Shown: positions 40,329 through 48,292 of the stretch, one piece after another
Layout: every line of letters begins with the position of its first letter
How positions within the stretch are numbered: the stretch's first letter is position 1
The notes under the pieces: model-generated
Databases searched by the model: none
Told to the model about the DNA's origin: nothing
The model's input: only the letters and a program-made list of their open reading frames with translations
IMG/VR virus record: IMGVR_UViG_3300028392_002058
Span: 1 to 64,000 of that record
DNA: 64,000 nt
Strand: one strand, 5' to 3'
From: a virus
Position numbers and translations under genes: made by a program

Positions 40329-40546
40329 TTTATTTTGTTTCCGTTAAAATCTTTAGTTGAAAGTTGATCTGGTGCTTTTTGTGCTAGTCGCTCAAAGTCA
40401 GATGCATCTGGATAATGGCGCATGATCCAACGAGCCCGTTCCCTAATAGGTCCAGGTACCCTCGGTGTCACCTGCGGTATTAAAAGGTCTTCGATAAGAC
40501 GCATGCCTTCGACCAGGGCACGGTATCTCTCATCAGGCATTGTCAT
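40325..40546 (-). CDS. BPSL0761-like small protein
   Basis: 73 residues, MTMPDERYRALVEGMRLIED, then LIPQVTPRVPGPIRERARWI and MRHYPDASDFERL. This matches, as I recall, the BPSL0761 family common in Betaproteobacteria and their mobile DNA, which supports a beta host. Function unknown. Confidence 0.65.
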   Translation of the reverse strand: MTMPDERYRALVEGMRLIEDLLIPQVTPRVPGPIRERARWIMRHYPDASDFERLAQKAPDQLSTKDFNGNKIK

Positions 40547-40600
40547 AATTTTGTTCCATATTCAAATTTTAACATCTCTTAGAAGTAAATGCAACCACTG

Positions 40601-41434
40601 TTATGTCCAAAGTGATTGACGAATCTTAATAAGACGGATCATCATCGCTTCATCTTCTTTTTCGTAAGCGGCTTCTATTTTCTGCAACAGCTTGTGAGCC
40701 TTGTCACTCTGCTTTTTCATTTCGGGTGTCTTGTCAGCACTGAAACTTAGTTTACCACCATTGGCAATACGGCTGGCTTCACAGTATTCGGTCCAACCGC
40801 TGGCATCATATGCATCAGGACGAGCAGGATAGGTCACAGTCCACCATGTGTACAGCTCTTTGATTTCTTTTGCGGCCAGGGCTTGACGGGTTGGTACTGC
40901 TTCACCTTTTTTATCTTCTTCCAAGAACTCTTCGTTGGTCAGAGTCATTGCCCAATCAAGATGGTCGAGCCCGGCGGCCGGACTGCGCCAGGTTCTCCAA
41001 CGCCACCATCCTGAGGCCCAGAAGGGTGGGTTGTACTTTGCACGGTCTTCTGCAGATCCCCAAGCGACATGGGACCAAGCGGTTTCAATCTCAACGAAAT
41101 CAACAAGCTCATTGAAGAGGCAAGGTAAAAAGCGATTACCAACATCCTGCCACTGTCCAGGCTTAATGTCCCTGGCATGAGCAGTAAGAGCATGGCTACG
41201 AGTAACATAGCGATTATTAATATAGTACTTAAGATCATGGATTCTATCGGTGGGGTAGTAGACAATTGTTTGCAGGATGTCTAGTCCTTCTTCAGCCAAC
41301 CAGTAGCGGAAGTTGTGTTTCATTTGAGCTTGAGTGGTCCACTCATCCCATTCTTCGCTGGTACCTGCACCAAGCTTGGCAGTTCCTCGAATCCAATCGG
41401 CAAATTTGCTACATGTCCAATAATGACTTCTCAT
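40601..41434 (-). CDS. Conserved phage protein rich in Trp, function unknown
   Basis: A 277-residue protein starting MRSHYWTCSKFADWIRGTAK. Many Trp and charged residues; GWWRWRTWRSPAAGLDHLDW near 145. The last third is a charged helix (KQSDKAHKLLQKIEAAYEKE). I know similar full-length proteins only as phage hypotheticals. The ATG overlaps the TGA of the 48-residue gene upstream. Confidence 0.65.
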   Translation of the reverse strand: MRSHYWTCSKFADWIRGTAKLGAGTSEEWDEWTTQAQMKHNFRYWLAEEGLDILQTIVYYPTDRIHDLKYYINNRYVTRSHALTAHARDIKPGQWQDVGNRFLPCLFNELVDFVEIETAWSHVAWGSAEDRAKYNPPFWASGWWRWRTWRSPAAGLDHLDWAMTLTNEEFLEEDKKGEAVPTRQALAAKEIKELYTWWTVTYPARPDAYDASGWTEYCEASRIANGGKLSFSADKTPEMKKQSDKAHKLLQKIEAAYEKEDEAMMIRLIKIRQSLWT

Positions 41435-41577
41435 TCTTCAACTCCGGTTAATGGTTTGCTGGGTCTGTCGATACAGTACTCGCAAGCAGGATCGTCACAC
41501 TTGTCTTCCACCCATTCATTGGTTTTGGCATTGTAATAAGCATCGTATTCTTCAGAGTACACAATATCTTTGTTCAT
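41431..41577 (-). CDS. Small acidic protein with CxxC, 48 residues
   Basis: Starts MNKDIVYSEEYDAYYNAKTN, with CDDPACEYC near residue 27 (a CxxxxCxxC cluster) and ends GVEE. It is joined by ATGA overlaps to both the dCMP deaminase and the downstream gene. Possibly a tiny zinc-binding protein. Confidence 0.7.
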   Translation of the reverse strand: MNKDIVYSEEYDAYYNAKTNEWVEDKCDDPACEYCIDRPSKPLTGVEE

Positions 41578-42059
41578 TCTTCTATTTGGTTAACAATTAC
41601 ACCAGCTTGTTTTAGGAAATCAGTTCCTGCTGTATTTCTATAGTTATCACGATAAAACACTTGTTTAATACCGCTTTGGAATACCAATTTGGCACACTCA
41701 ATACAGGGTGCATGAGTAATAAAAATTACAGCACCTTCTGAACTTTCTGGACTGCGGGCCACCTTGGCAATGGCATTGGCCTCTGCGTGAAGTACTTCAG
41801 GTTTGGTTTTCAATCGAGAGTACTGTTTCTTTACTTCATCAAATTTCCAATCTGGTGAATGATATGTATCTCTTTCATCAAATGTAGTTTCAATATCTTC
41901 GCAGTTGTTGTCCCAACCACCAGGCATACCATTATAGCCAATGCTGATGATACGGTCCTCTTTCACAATAAGGGCACCAACTTGCAGTCTACGAGCTGTG
42001 CTTAACTTGGCATAGGTCTCTGCAACCTGCATGTGGGCCTTAATATACTTTGGTTTCAT
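41574..42059 (-). CDS. dCMP deaminase
   Basis: A 161-residue zinc deaminase: HAEANAIAK (near residue 91) gives the His and catalytic Glu, APCIECAKLV (near 117) the two Cys ligands. It turns dCMP into dUMP for dTTP supply, as T4 gene cd. The -10 box TATACT ends 6 bp before the ATG; no ribosome site is present, so a leaderless mRNA is likely. Confidence 0.92.
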   Translation of the reverse strand: MKPKYIKAHMQVAETYAKLSTARRLQVGALIVKEDRIISIGYNGMPGGWDNNCEDIETTFDERDTYHSPDWKFDEVKKQYSRLKTKPEVLHAEANAIAKVARSPESSEGAVIFITHAPCIECAKLVFQSGIKQVFYRDNYRNTAGTDFLKQAGVIVNQIEE

Positions 42060-42065
42060 GATATA

Positions 42066-42094
42066 AGTATAACATAATGATTAACAAGTGTCAA
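42066..42094 (-). promoter_or_regulatory. Sigma70-type promoter predicting a leaderless transcript
   Basis: TTGACA (42089-42094), 17 bp, TATACT (42066-42071), 6 bp to the ATG at 42059. It sits in a 45-bp divergent gap. Confidence 0.8.
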
Positions 42095-42104
42095 TAGGAA
42101 AATT

Positions 42105-42695
42105 ATGATAATTTATATTCACGGTGCCAGTGCCACCGGTGAAAGTTTCACTCACATTAGAGAGCATGTTGGAGGTCCTGACCGAGTTTTGGAATATTCA
42201 AGTGCCAACGGATTTTCTAACAACCTGGAAATGATGATGGAAGAACTTGAGACTGTGGACCGGTTATTTTTTGTGGCTCATAGCCTGGGTGGCATCTATG
42301 CCTTACATCTGGCCAACCATTATCGAAATCGAGTGCAGGGTGGAGTAACTCTTAGCACTCCATATGGTGGTTGCATACAGGCCGACTATGCCAAATACTT
42401 CTTGCCATTCAGCAGACTAATGCGTGATGTTGGTACAATGAGCAAGCCCATGACTGATGCGGCTAAAATACCAGCACCGCGGAACTGGACCAACATTGTT
42501 ACCACAGTGGGTGACAGTCCTTGGATTCACGAACCAAACGATGGTGTGGTTACAATTGAAAGTATGCGTTCAAAAACAGATATGGAACTGATTGAAATTG
42601 ACCTAAACCATTACGAAGTTGTTATTAGCAATCGTGTAGTTGACATTATTAAAGAACGAACTAGACAATTATCGCCTTTTCCTTCGCGTATTTAA
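42105..42695 (+). CDS. Alpha/beta hydrolase (lipase/esterase-like)
   Basis: A 196-residue hydrolase starting MIIYIHGASATGES (oxyanion HG). AHSLGGIYAL (near residue 60) holds the nucleophile Ser, PNDGVVT (near 145) the acid Asp and LNHYEVV the catalytic His. A single plus-strand gene divergent from dCMP deaminase. Ribosome site AGGA. The substrate is unknown; a role in lipid breakdown at lysis or in host metabolism is possible. Confidence 0.85.
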   Translation: MIIYIHGASATGESFTHIREHVGGPDRVLEYSSANGFSNNLEMMMEELETVDRLFFVAHSLGGIYALHLANHYRNRVQGGVTLSTPYGGCIQADYAKYFLPFSRLMRDVGTMSKPMTDAAKIPAPRNWTNIVTTVGDSPWIHEPNDGVVTIESMRSKTDMELIEIDLNHYEVVISNRVVDIIKERTRQLSPFPSRI

Positions 42696-42990
42696 AAAGA
42701 CTGGTTCCTCGCTCTCTGACTGAGTCAGCAACCACTTGCGGTGAATCCTCCCACATCTTTCTCATTTCTTCGTATTCATAATCCTCAGCAGTATCATATG
42801 CCCATACTTCTGGAAAGCGTTGGTGGTTGGCCTGTGCTCGTATCACCATAAGACTGACACGCTGACCGACACGGTCCTTTGGCTTTTTACCCGACAGCAC
42901 AGTCAACATATCTTCTCCCCTGAGGTCATCCCAAGGTAATAGTGTGTCAACCCCCAATGTATCAAATAAGACTACCCATTGCTTGGCCAT
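42661..42990 (-). CDS. Small phage protein, function unknown
   Basis: A 109-residue protein starting MAKQWVVLFDTLGVDTLLPW. The central part (VLSGKKPKDRVGQRVSLMVI) is beta-rich and the end charged. It overlaps the convergent hydrolase gene by 35 bases at its 3' end. It abuts the stop of the next gene in the operon. Confidence 0.6.
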   Translation of the reverse strand: MAKQWVVLFDTLGVDTLLPWDDLRGEDMLTVLSGKKPKDRVGQRVSLMVIRAQANHQRFPEVWAYDTAEDYEYEEMRKMWEDSPQVVADSVRERGTSLFKYAKEKAIIV

Positions 42991-43191
42991 TTAAAAATCT
43001 CCTGTGCGTTGATCTTTTAAAATATCAATTGCCCGCTCAAGATTTTCCAGTGTTGGATCAGTCATACGCATCAATGTATTTCCAGTGTGCTCGTTGTAGA
43101 TTGCAAGGCCAAAACTGCCGTCGGCCTGTGTGATCAACAGCAATTGTTTATCGTTATGCGCTACTACTTTATATACAGTATAACTGGTCAT
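42991..43191 (-). CDS. Small phage protein, function unknown
   Basis: 66 residues, MTSYTVYKVVAHNDKQLLLI, a beta-hairpin region and then a helix (LENLERAIDILKDQ). Four-base overlap with the membrane protein gene upstream. Confidence 0.6.
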   Translation of the reverse strand: MTSYTVYKVVAHNDKQLLLITQADGSFGLAIYNEHTGNTLMRMTDPTLENLERAIDILKDQRTGDF

Positions 43192-43481
43192 GCTACATTC
43201 TCCTCGTCTGGTTTAACTATGATACCTTTGCAATTTGGGAAACGAAGTCCAAATTGCTGATTTAATTCATCCATGTCCTTGCCTTGGCAAATGAATTCTT
43301 CATTGACTGCATTGTAAGCAAAGACTTTATTGTTATGTGTTTCAATTTTCATAAAAACAATTTTAGACAACAACTGCTGTACATCTTTATGTACTTCATT
43401 TATTTCCTTTGACACTTTCCTACTCCATAGCCACACTACTAATAGCAGGGCAACACCAACTATCAAGTAGACATCTTCCAT
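43188..43481 (-). CDS. Small single-helix membrane protein
   Basis: 97 residues starting MEDVYLIVGVALLLVVWLW; one membrane helix, then a helix (EINEVHKDVQQLLSKIV) and a small beta part. GGAG precedes the 43481 start. It could be an envelope-anchored early protein; function unknown. Confidence 0.6.
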   Translation of the reverse strand: MEDVYLIVGVALLLVVWLWSRKVSKEINEVHKDVQQLLSKIVFMKIETHNNKVFAYNAVNEEFICQGKDMDELNQQFGLRFPNCKGIIVKPDEENVA

Positions 43482-43482
43482 A

Positions 43483-43797
43483 TTACTCTCCAACCAATGG
43501 CAATGGTACTACACTGATAACATTCTCAACACGGAAGCTTCTCCACTCCTGCTTGTCTGTGCAAAATACACTCATAACCGTAGGATTGAATTTTTTAACT
43601 TTGGGAAAGTCCACAGGATTATCTGTATTGGTTTCATGCACAGGTGCCGGCGGCAAAATTGTTGCATCCAAGGTACAAGGCATTGTGCGTAAGGTACCGT
43701 CAACCTTGGTAAAGGTAATTTCTGAGATACCTTTACCCAAGGCCTCAGTCAGCATATCTCTGCGTTGCTGTAAACTTTCTTTGTCAAATTCAATCAT
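43483..43797 (-). CDS. DUF2693-like small SH3-barrel protein
   Basis: 104 residues. ITFTKVDGTLRTMPCTLD (near 27) and FCTDKQEWRSFRVENVISV (near 77) match the DUF2693 signature (TFxKxDGTxRxMxCTL and WRSFRxxxV), a short phage-borne beta-barrel of unknown role. N-terminal helix LQQRRDMLTEALGKG. Confidence 0.75.
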   Translation of the reverse strand: MIEFDKESLQQRRDMLTEALGKGISEITFTKVDGTLRTMPCTLDATILPPAPVHETNTDNPVDFPKVKKFNPTVMSVFCTDKQEWRSFRVENVISVVPLPLVGE

Positions 43798-44117
43798 TTC
43801 TGTTCCTTTACAATGTTATACAATACATCAAACTCTCGTTTTGCTTCTGCAAGATTTGGATAGTTTTTGCACAATTCAGCAACCTGTTGCTCCTCTGCTC
43901 GTTTGAGTTCAAACCAAGCAACCATTTCTTGTAATTTAGATCCAACTGTGATGCTGGCCGAGCTTTGTGGCACAGACTGAGCATTGCCATTAACATCAAC
44001 AATCTTGTGTTGTCTAGCGTTTGCATCCCAATAAAGTGCTCCACTGGTGTAGGCACCGTTGTTGTAATATGACACCGCAATGATATCTGGATCTGAACTT
44101 ACAATATTATCAATCAT
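43794..44117 (-). CDS. Phage protein, function unknown
   Basis: 107 residues, MIDNIVSSDPDIIAVSYYNN, beta hairpins, then a helix with KLQEMVAWFELKRAEEQQVA. Four-base overlaps with both neighbours. Confidence 0.6.
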   Translation of the reverse strand: MIDNIVSSDPDIIAVSYYNNGAYTSGALYWDANARQHKIVDVNGNAQSVPQSSASITVGSKLQEMVAWFELKRAEEQQVAELCKNYPNLAEAKREFDVLYNIVKEQK

Positions 44118-44656
44118 GATTTAAAATAGTCAAAGTGATCTTGTAATGTCCATGCAGTAGGATCAATTGCTTGTCCATCGTGCGTGGTAATTGCATCTGT
44201 GAAAATATTGTAGCGTTCAAAGAATATCCACAAGTTTGATGTTGAACTTACCCTGCCGCTCTTGTTAAGCGTCAAGTCTTGTTTCTTAGAAACAAAACAA
44301 GTGGGCATATTAATTGCCTGTTCTGCTGTCAGTATGCCTTGCAACAACAGGTCCCGAGTCTTGCTGGCTGGAATCACATGCTCAAAGATTTTGGCCTTTG
44401 AACTGGCACTTTCCTTGGTAGCATAATGGCTACCAATGCTACCACGAATTGCATAACCATGGTACCTGCGTAACCAATGATCAATTGCATCTCGGATCAA
44501 ACGCAGTCGTTGAGCGCCTGAGGTTGTCCGATACAAATCGATCAGTCGGTTCAATTCAATCACAGTAATCTCAATGGACTCTGTGTAACTGTCTGGGCCT
44601 CGCCGAACTTTTGTGTACGGCGTGGCCACATAGTTGGCAATGGTTTCTTTTAGCAT
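44114..44656 (-). CDS. Phage protein with degenerate nuclease-like HVIP segment
   Basis: A 180-residue protein. KAKIFEHVIPASKTRDLL (near residue 88) resembles the EHVIP/DHVIP strand of HNH nucleases, but the Cys pairs and second His are missing. The first 60 residues are helical. It could be a catalytically altered HNH-like protein; the match is weak. Its -10 box ends 6 bp before the ATG and no ribosome site exists, so the mRNA should be leaderless. Confidence 0.5.
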   Translation of the reverse strand: MLKETIANYVATPYTKVRRGPDSYTESIEITVIELNRLIDLYRTTSGAQRLRLIRDAIDHWLRRYHGYAIRGSIGSHYATKESASSKAKIFEHVIPASKTRDLLLQGILTAEQAINMPTCFVSKKQDLTLNKSGRVSSTSNLWIFFERYNIFTDAITTHDGQAIDPTAWTLQDHFDYFKS

Positions 44657-44662
44657 AATCTA

Positions 44663-44691
44663 ATTATACTACAAAATGGTCAAAGTGTCAA
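44663..44691 (-). promoter_or_regulatory. Sigma70-type promoter predicting a leaderless transcript
   Basis: TTGACA (44686-44691), 17 bp, TATAAT (44663-44668), 6 bp to the ATG at 44656. Confidence 0.85.
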
Positions 44692-45452
44692 ACAGGTTGT
44701 TGCGGAAATGCTACAAATTCTCTAGGCCAGTTTCGATAGGTATGAAACTGTGGTGTGTGATAAAGTTCACCATCTCCGGACCCTTTCATTTGTAAACTAA
44801 AAATCTTTTGATCCTCTGGTCCTACGCACCATATGTTGTAGTTGTGGCCAATCCTGCTCCGGCTCATGATCCAGTGACAGTTGGCAGTGATCCAGGTCAC
44901 ATACTGATTCACATCAACGATTTCAATATAGTTGGTTCTTTTATTGCGCCATATAAGATAGTCTACAGTATGCCGATCATTCAACGATTGCAACAACAAC
45001 TTTGGCAGGACCCCTGCGGCGGTAACTTCATTCAACCAGGTCAAAACTTCGTCCCATGCTGGAATATGATGACTACCAAACCGTTGTCTGCGTTGTTCAC
45101 TGTTGGCATGCAGATCAATTCCCATGGCCCATGTATTGAACTTGGTCAGATCCGATGTACCAAACCATTTCTCTAATTTTTCTATCACTGTCACAGGTGC
45201 ATTTAAAGTACTACACATGGCCTTGTGCGTTGTGCCGTGTACCTGTGTATTTCCACCACTGGCATTTTTAATACTAAAATAAAAAGTGCGATCACCGTAA
45301 CCCACTAGATCTACCTTGGTACCGGTACCACCTAGTGTATCAAAATTTTGTATGTTAAATCTTGTGCTTAATAATTGTTTAAGATCTTCGTTACTTTCGT
45401 AATCTCGACCTTCGTAGTATTGTTGTCTGGACATGCTCGTATATAAGCGCAT
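44688..45452 (-). CDS. Putative PD-(D/E)xK nuclease-like phage protein
   Basis: A 254-residue protein starting MRLYTSMSRQQYYEG with AGGAGG upstream. TKVDLVGYGDRTFYFSIKNA (near residue 43) looks like the Asp and (D/E)xK strands of restriction-type nucleases (VD...SIK). The rest is unknown. If real, it would be a DNA nuclease; the motif is short and the call tentative. Confidence 0.5.
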   Translation of the reverse strand: MRLYTSMSRQQYYEGRDYESNEDLKQLLSTRFNIQNFDTLGGTGTKVDLVGYGDRTFYFSIKNASGGNTQVHGTTHKAMCSTLNAPVTVIEKLEKWFGTSDLTKFNTWAMGIDLHANSEQRRQRFGSHHIPAWDEVLTWLNEVTAAGVLPKLLLQSLNDRHTVDYLIWRNKRTNYIEIVDVNQYVTWITANCHWIMSRSRIGHNYNIWCVGPEDQKIFSLQMKGSGDGELYHTPQFHTYRNWPREFVAFPQQPV

Positions 45453-45466
45453 GCCAGCCTCCTGTA

Positions 45467-45811
45467 TTACCAACTGGAATTGTAAAACACTCGTAGCCCA
45501 CAGAACAAGTCTGCACGAGCATGAGCAACAAAGTCTAAATCCTGTTGCTTGTAATGTTCATCTGCTTCGTTGCCAAAGAAGAATCCCGAAGTCGGCGGCA
45601 AGTGACCGTTAATAACGGCATCTTCCAAGTCAGCTAGATCTTCTTCAAACAGTTCTAACTCAATGCCATTGAACGAGCTGTATTCTAGATTTCTGTCCTC
45701 GGCCAGTTGTTCCATCCAACCATGCAGGTTAGGATGCTTGCGCCAATATGCAAGTTCTTTCTCTTGCTCATTGTCCTTGACCTTAGAGTATGCGTACATA
45801 TCCAAACCCAT
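45467..45811 (-). CDS. Conserved MGLDMYAY-type protein, function unknown
   Basis: 114 residues starting MGLDMYAYSKVKDNEQEKE, with YWRKHPNLHGWMEQL and TSGFFFGNEADEHY. I recall this N-terminal signature in many proteobacterial and phage hypotheticals. An in-frame upstream ATG at 45823 is less likely. It overlaps no neighbour; the next gene ends 1 base upstream of its ATG. Confidence 0.7.
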   Translation of the reverse strand: MGLDMYAYSKVKDNEQEKELAYWRKHPNLHGWMEQLAEDRNLEYSSFNGIELELFEEDLADLEDAVINGHLPPTSGFFFGNEADEHYKQQDLDFVAHARADLFCGLRVFYNSSW

Positions 45812-45812
45812 G

Positions 45813-45905
45813 TTATGCTCCAAAAAATAAAATTAAAAATGCCAGGAATAGTGCCATACCGGGATGACCTACCATCACCAACATCAGTACAGCAATCCAG
45901 GCCAT
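45813..45905 (-). CDS. Tiny hydrophobic membrane protein, 30 residues
   Basis: MAWIAVLMLVMVGHPGMALF then LAFLILFFGA: one or two short membrane helices. The ATG overlaps the TAA of the upstream gene (TAATG). Possible holin-like or membrane-active peptide; no evidence beyond hydrophobicity. Confidence 0.6.
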   Translation of the reverse strand: MAWIAVLMLVMVGHPGMALFLAFLILFFGA

Positions 45906-46078
45906 TATGAATTTACAGTTTCAAACGGACTGTACTGTTCACCACCTAAGCAAGTGGTCAAAATCCAGTTGTTCATAACACGCTGAAGTTCAGCATACTC
46001 ATAAGTTTTATTGGCTGGACGCAGAGCCTCTGACTGCTTGCGATCATATTCAGTGTTCAATTTGCGATTGGTTTTCAT
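45905..46078 (-). CDS. Small phage protein, 57 residues
   Basis: Starts MKTNRKLNTEYDRKQSEALR, contains YEYAELQRVMNNWILTTC, ends ETVNS. ATGA overlap with the upstream gene and TAATG with the downstream one, so it lies firmly within the operon. Function unknown. Confidence 0.65.
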   Translation of the reverse strand: MKTNRKLNTEYDRKQSEALRPANKTYEYAELQRVMNNWILTTCLGGEQYSPFETVNS

Positions 46079-46275
46079 TTGGAGTCCTTGAGTGATTTAA
46101 TGTGATTGATAACTTGGTTTGCTTCTTTGTATTGACTTTCTTCTAATTGCATGATGTCAAGCATTTCTGCTATCATTCGTTGTGCAATCAGTTCAGTGTC
46201 AATTTTGGTAGTGCCTGGCCATGGTTGTGTCCAACGGGCCTGCGCCAGTAGGCGTTTAGAACGGAATCCGCTCAT
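46075..46275 (-). CDS. Small helical phage protein
   Basis: 66 residues starting MSGFRSKRLLAQARWTQPWP, then a helix (LIAQRMIAEMLDIMQLEESQ). Joined to neighbours by ATGA overlaps. Confidence 0.6.
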   Translation of the reverse strand: MSGFRSKRLLAQARWTQPWPGTTKIDTELIAQRMIAEMLDIMQLEESQYKEANQVINHIKSLKDSK

Positions 46276-46718
46276 GCCGCCACCTTTAGGCCTTCGCTCA
46301 GCAAGCGAAGAGTCTTGTCACGACAGGTGCTGTAGTACCACACACTATCTCGCATGATATAGTAATATTCGGCACCAGCACCATCAAAGTAATCATAGAA
46401 CGAATCATAGTCGTGGAATACCTTCCAGCTGACATTTTCTTCGCCGCGATCACGACCATAAAAGGTAGTCATGTTGCCGTACAAGCGATCGTATTCTGCA
46501 GTGGTCATGCCACTGTCAAGAGGACTGAACGAATGTTTTTCGCCAATTTCTTCGCGCAAGGCACTGATGTCTCCCAGGGCCACTAGGTTGTTGGCCTTGC
46601 CGCTGTCATAGTGCTGTTGTAAAATAGCACCATTGTGTTCAAGGTAGCCGTCCCAATGACAGTATACTGCCTTGATCACATTACCGTGCATGACGCCAAT
46701 TGCTGAACGAGTTGCCAT
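46272..46718 (-). CDS. Conserved MATRSAIGV-type phage/bacterial protein
   Basis: 148 residues, MATRSAIGVMHGNVIKAVYC, then HWDGYLEHNGAILQQHYDS and a Tyr-rich C-terminal half. I recall this N terminus (HWDGY...HNG) as widespread in phages and proteobacteria, function unknown; the fold resembles Ntn-type proteins, but that is not shown. Confidence 0.7.
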   Translation of the reverse strand: MATRSAIGVMHGNVIKAVYCHWDGYLEHNGAILQQHYDSGKANNLVALGDISALREEIGEKHSFSPLDSGMTTAEYDRLYGNMTTFYGRDRGEENVSWKVFHDYDSFYDYFDGAGAEYYYIMRDSVWYYSTCRDKTLRLLSEGLKVAA

Positions 46719-46720
46719 GA

Positions 46721-46945
46721 TTAATCCTTGGTAGAAAGAGAAAGTTTAAAAAATATATTGACCAGTACCAACAGTCCCCAGGACTGTAGCCAACCAATTT
46801 CATGTACGCCATCTATGGCACCAACCAGGCAGGCATTCCATAGCCACATAACTGGCAGACTTGCTAGTAGGCCAAACAGCACACCAACAACAACCATACC
46901 GCCGACGAATCCTACAGTTTGTGCTTTACCATTGACTGTGAACAT
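46721..46945 (-). CDS. Small two-helix membrane protein
   Basis: 74 residues with two membrane helices (VGGMVVVGVLFGLLASLPVM; LQSWGLLVLVNIFFKL) joined by a short loop. I recall similar proteins in T4-like phages as hypotheticals. Possible envelope or exclusion role. Confidence 0.65.
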   Translation of the reverse strand: MFTVNGKAQTVGFVGGMVVVGVLFGLLASLPVMWLWNACLVGAIDGVHEIGWLQSWGLLVLVNIFFKLSLSTKD

Positions 46946-47217
46946 TATGCATTCTCCAACATTGAAGCAGGCACATTGTAACGACCTTGTGGTGTGTTTA
47001 CCAGCACAAATTTGATTTTGATTTTATCAACTGTGCCGGTGTAAGTCATACCATTTCGGTTGCTGGTGAACTTGACTCTGGAACCCAAGGTAATCGAACG
47101 CTTGGTCTGTTCTACTAGACGGGCACGAGCAAAGCGGATTGCATCACCAATGCTGGTCAATTGATCATTTGTAAAAGAGCCAGACATGATGGCTGAGTTG
47201 ATTTCTTGTATAGTCAT
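46945..47217 (-). CDS. Small KOW/SH3-like protein
   Basis: 90 residues starting MTIQEINSAIMSGSFTNDQL with AGGAG upstream. The C-terminal part GSRVKFTSNRNGMTYTGTV has the KOW-like beta barrel pattern, ending NVPASMLENA. Possible nucleic-acid binding. Co-translated with the HTH-like gene (ATGA overlap). Confidence 0.6.
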   Translation of the reverse strand: MTIQEINSAIMSGSFTNDQLTSIGDAIRFARARLVEQTKRSITLGSRVKFTSNRNGMTYTGTVDKIKIKFVLVNTPQGRYNVPASMLENA

Positions 47218-47375
47218 ACCGTTACTCCTGTTGTATCTTCTGCTACATTTTGGTCTTCCAACCAATCGTAAACTATGCCCAAAGGGCAATCCAAAAGTCG
47301 AGCAATCTTTGTAGGGTGGCACCCTTCAATGTACAGTTGCTCGATGTCGTATGCCAGTTCTGCCATTTTACTCAT
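47214..47375 (-). CDS. Small HTH-like phage protein, 53 residues
   Basis: Starts MSKMAELAYDIEQLYIEGCH. The span CHPTKIARLLDCPLGIVYDW is a helix-turn-helix-like segment; the end is acidic. AAGGA upstream. This short HTH protein type recurs in T4-like phages. It may be a small DNA-binding regulator. Confidence 0.65.
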   Translation of the reverse strand: MSKMAELAYDIEQLYIEGCHPTKIARLLDCPLGIVYDWLEDQNVAEDTTGVTV

Positions 47376-47384
47376 TTGTGGTCC

Positions 47385-47612
47385 TTAGATATAAAAGGTG
47401 GTTTTAAAATTACAACGACTGTAAACAACCTCGCGGACTTCTGTGTCCATTGCTTCGCCAAATTTGTCTTCGTTACTCAGTGCTTCGAGAGCCTTGTAAG
47501 TCTCAGGCCAAGTCCAGCGTTTGGCATGGGCTCGTTTCACAATGGTTGCCACCCGCTTGTTGCCTGCAACAGTAAACATACCAAAATCTTTGGAAAAATC
47601 TGTATCAAACAT
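47385..47612 (-). CDS. Small early protein, function unknown
   Basis: 75 residues starting MFDTDFSKDFGMFTVAGNKR with AAAGGAG upstream. Basic helix HAKRWTWPETYKALEAL and acidic end. It owns a consensus promoter, the layout of a lone early gene. Confidence 0.65.
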   Translation of the reverse strand: MFDTDFSKDFGMFTVAGNKRVATIVKRAHAKRWTWPETYKALEALSNEDKFGEAMDTEVREVVYSRCNFKTTFYI

Positions 47613-47642
47613 CGCCAACTCCTTTTTACTTACTATGCCACA

Positions 47643-47671
47643 ATTATAACGCAGAACCAATACCCTGTCAA
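47643..47671 (-). promoter_or_regulatory. Sigma70-type early promoter
   Basis: TTGACA (47666-47671), 17 bp, TATAAT (47643-47648); leader with AAAGGAG. Confidence 0.85.
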
Positions 47672-47693
47672 CCGGTCGGGTTATTGGTGTTGT

Positions 47694-47972
47694 TTATCTG
47701 CAACCTTGGTAAACATACGCACCAGTATGATTCATTTGATACACCGGTGTTGAGTACCCTGGACAAACATGACCCAAGTCACGAGTTGGACCGCTGTTAT
47801 ACTGATGATATCCGTAGTACGGAGCCGGAGCAGGTTGTGCATACACCACTCGCGGTTGGGCCAATGAGTAGCCAATCACGCCACCCAGCAGGGCTGAGCC
47901 TACTGGATTATGAGCACAGGCTGTGGTGCTAAGACTTACGACTACTGCAAGAGCAAGTGTTAATTTACGCAT
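47694..47972 (-). CDS. Glycine-zipper lipoprotein, second copy
   Basis: A 92-residue protein: signal peptide and lipobox (LSTTAC, Cys near residue 19), then GSALLGGVIGYSLAQ, a glycine-zipper, and a Tyr/Pro-rich tail with two Cys. It has the same plan as 2585-2881. AAGGAG ribosome site; a TTAAATA late box (47991-47996) is 18 bp upstream. Envelope-located; function unknown. Confidence 0.75.
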   Translation of the reverse strand: MRKLTLALAVVVSLSTTACAHNPVGSALLGGVIGYSLAQPRVVYAQPAPAPYYGYHQYNSGPTRDLGHVCPGYSTPVYQMNHTGAYVYQGCR

Positions 47973-47990
47973 GATTTTCTCCTTAGAAAA

Positions 47991-47996
47991 TATTTA
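47991..47996 (-). promoter_or_regulatory. Late promoter-like box
   Basis: TTAAATA, 18 bp upstream of the lipoprotein ATG with AAGGAG in between. It overlaps the end of the upstream gene. Confidence 0.45.
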
Positions 47997-48233
47997 AGCG
48001 GTTTGCCGAGCTTCCATCATCTCAGACAGTATGAACTTGGCAATGTTCATCTGTTTACGAACATACTCAACTGAGCGAGGACCTGTGCCCATCGACATCA
48101 TTTCTTGGCAATCGCTTAGGATGCCCATAGCAACCATTTCAAGTCCGGAGAACTTGGCAGTGATGCTGTTCATGTACTGTTCACGGATGGCTTGCTCGGA
48201 CATACCGTAGCAGTTCTTTTCAAATTCTGTCAT
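47994..48233 (-). CDS. Conserved phage early protein, function unknown
   Basis: 79 residues, MTEFEKNCYGMSEQAIREQY, then TAKFSGLEMVAMGILSDCQE and a C-terminal helix. I recall the pattern F-E-K-N-x-Y-G-M-S-E in T4-like phages. AAAGGAG and a consensus promoter upstream. Confidence 0.7.
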   Translation of the reverse strand: MTEFEKNCYGMSEQAIREQYMNSITAKFSGLEMVAMGILSDCQEMMSMGTGPRSVEYVRKQMNIAKFILSEMMEARQTA

Positions 48234-48263
48234 CTTTAACTCCTTTTCGTTTACTGTACATAC

Positions 48264-48292
48264 AGTATAAGCGATCTTGAGCCTGCTGTCAA
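48264..48292 (-). promoter_or_regulatory. Sigma70-type early promoter
   Basis: TTGACA (48287-48292), 17 bp, TATACT (48264-48269). The GTTGTTTTTTAGCAAC palindrome lies 55 bp upstream at 48348-48363; 48293-48347 is otherwise empty. Confidence 0.8.
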
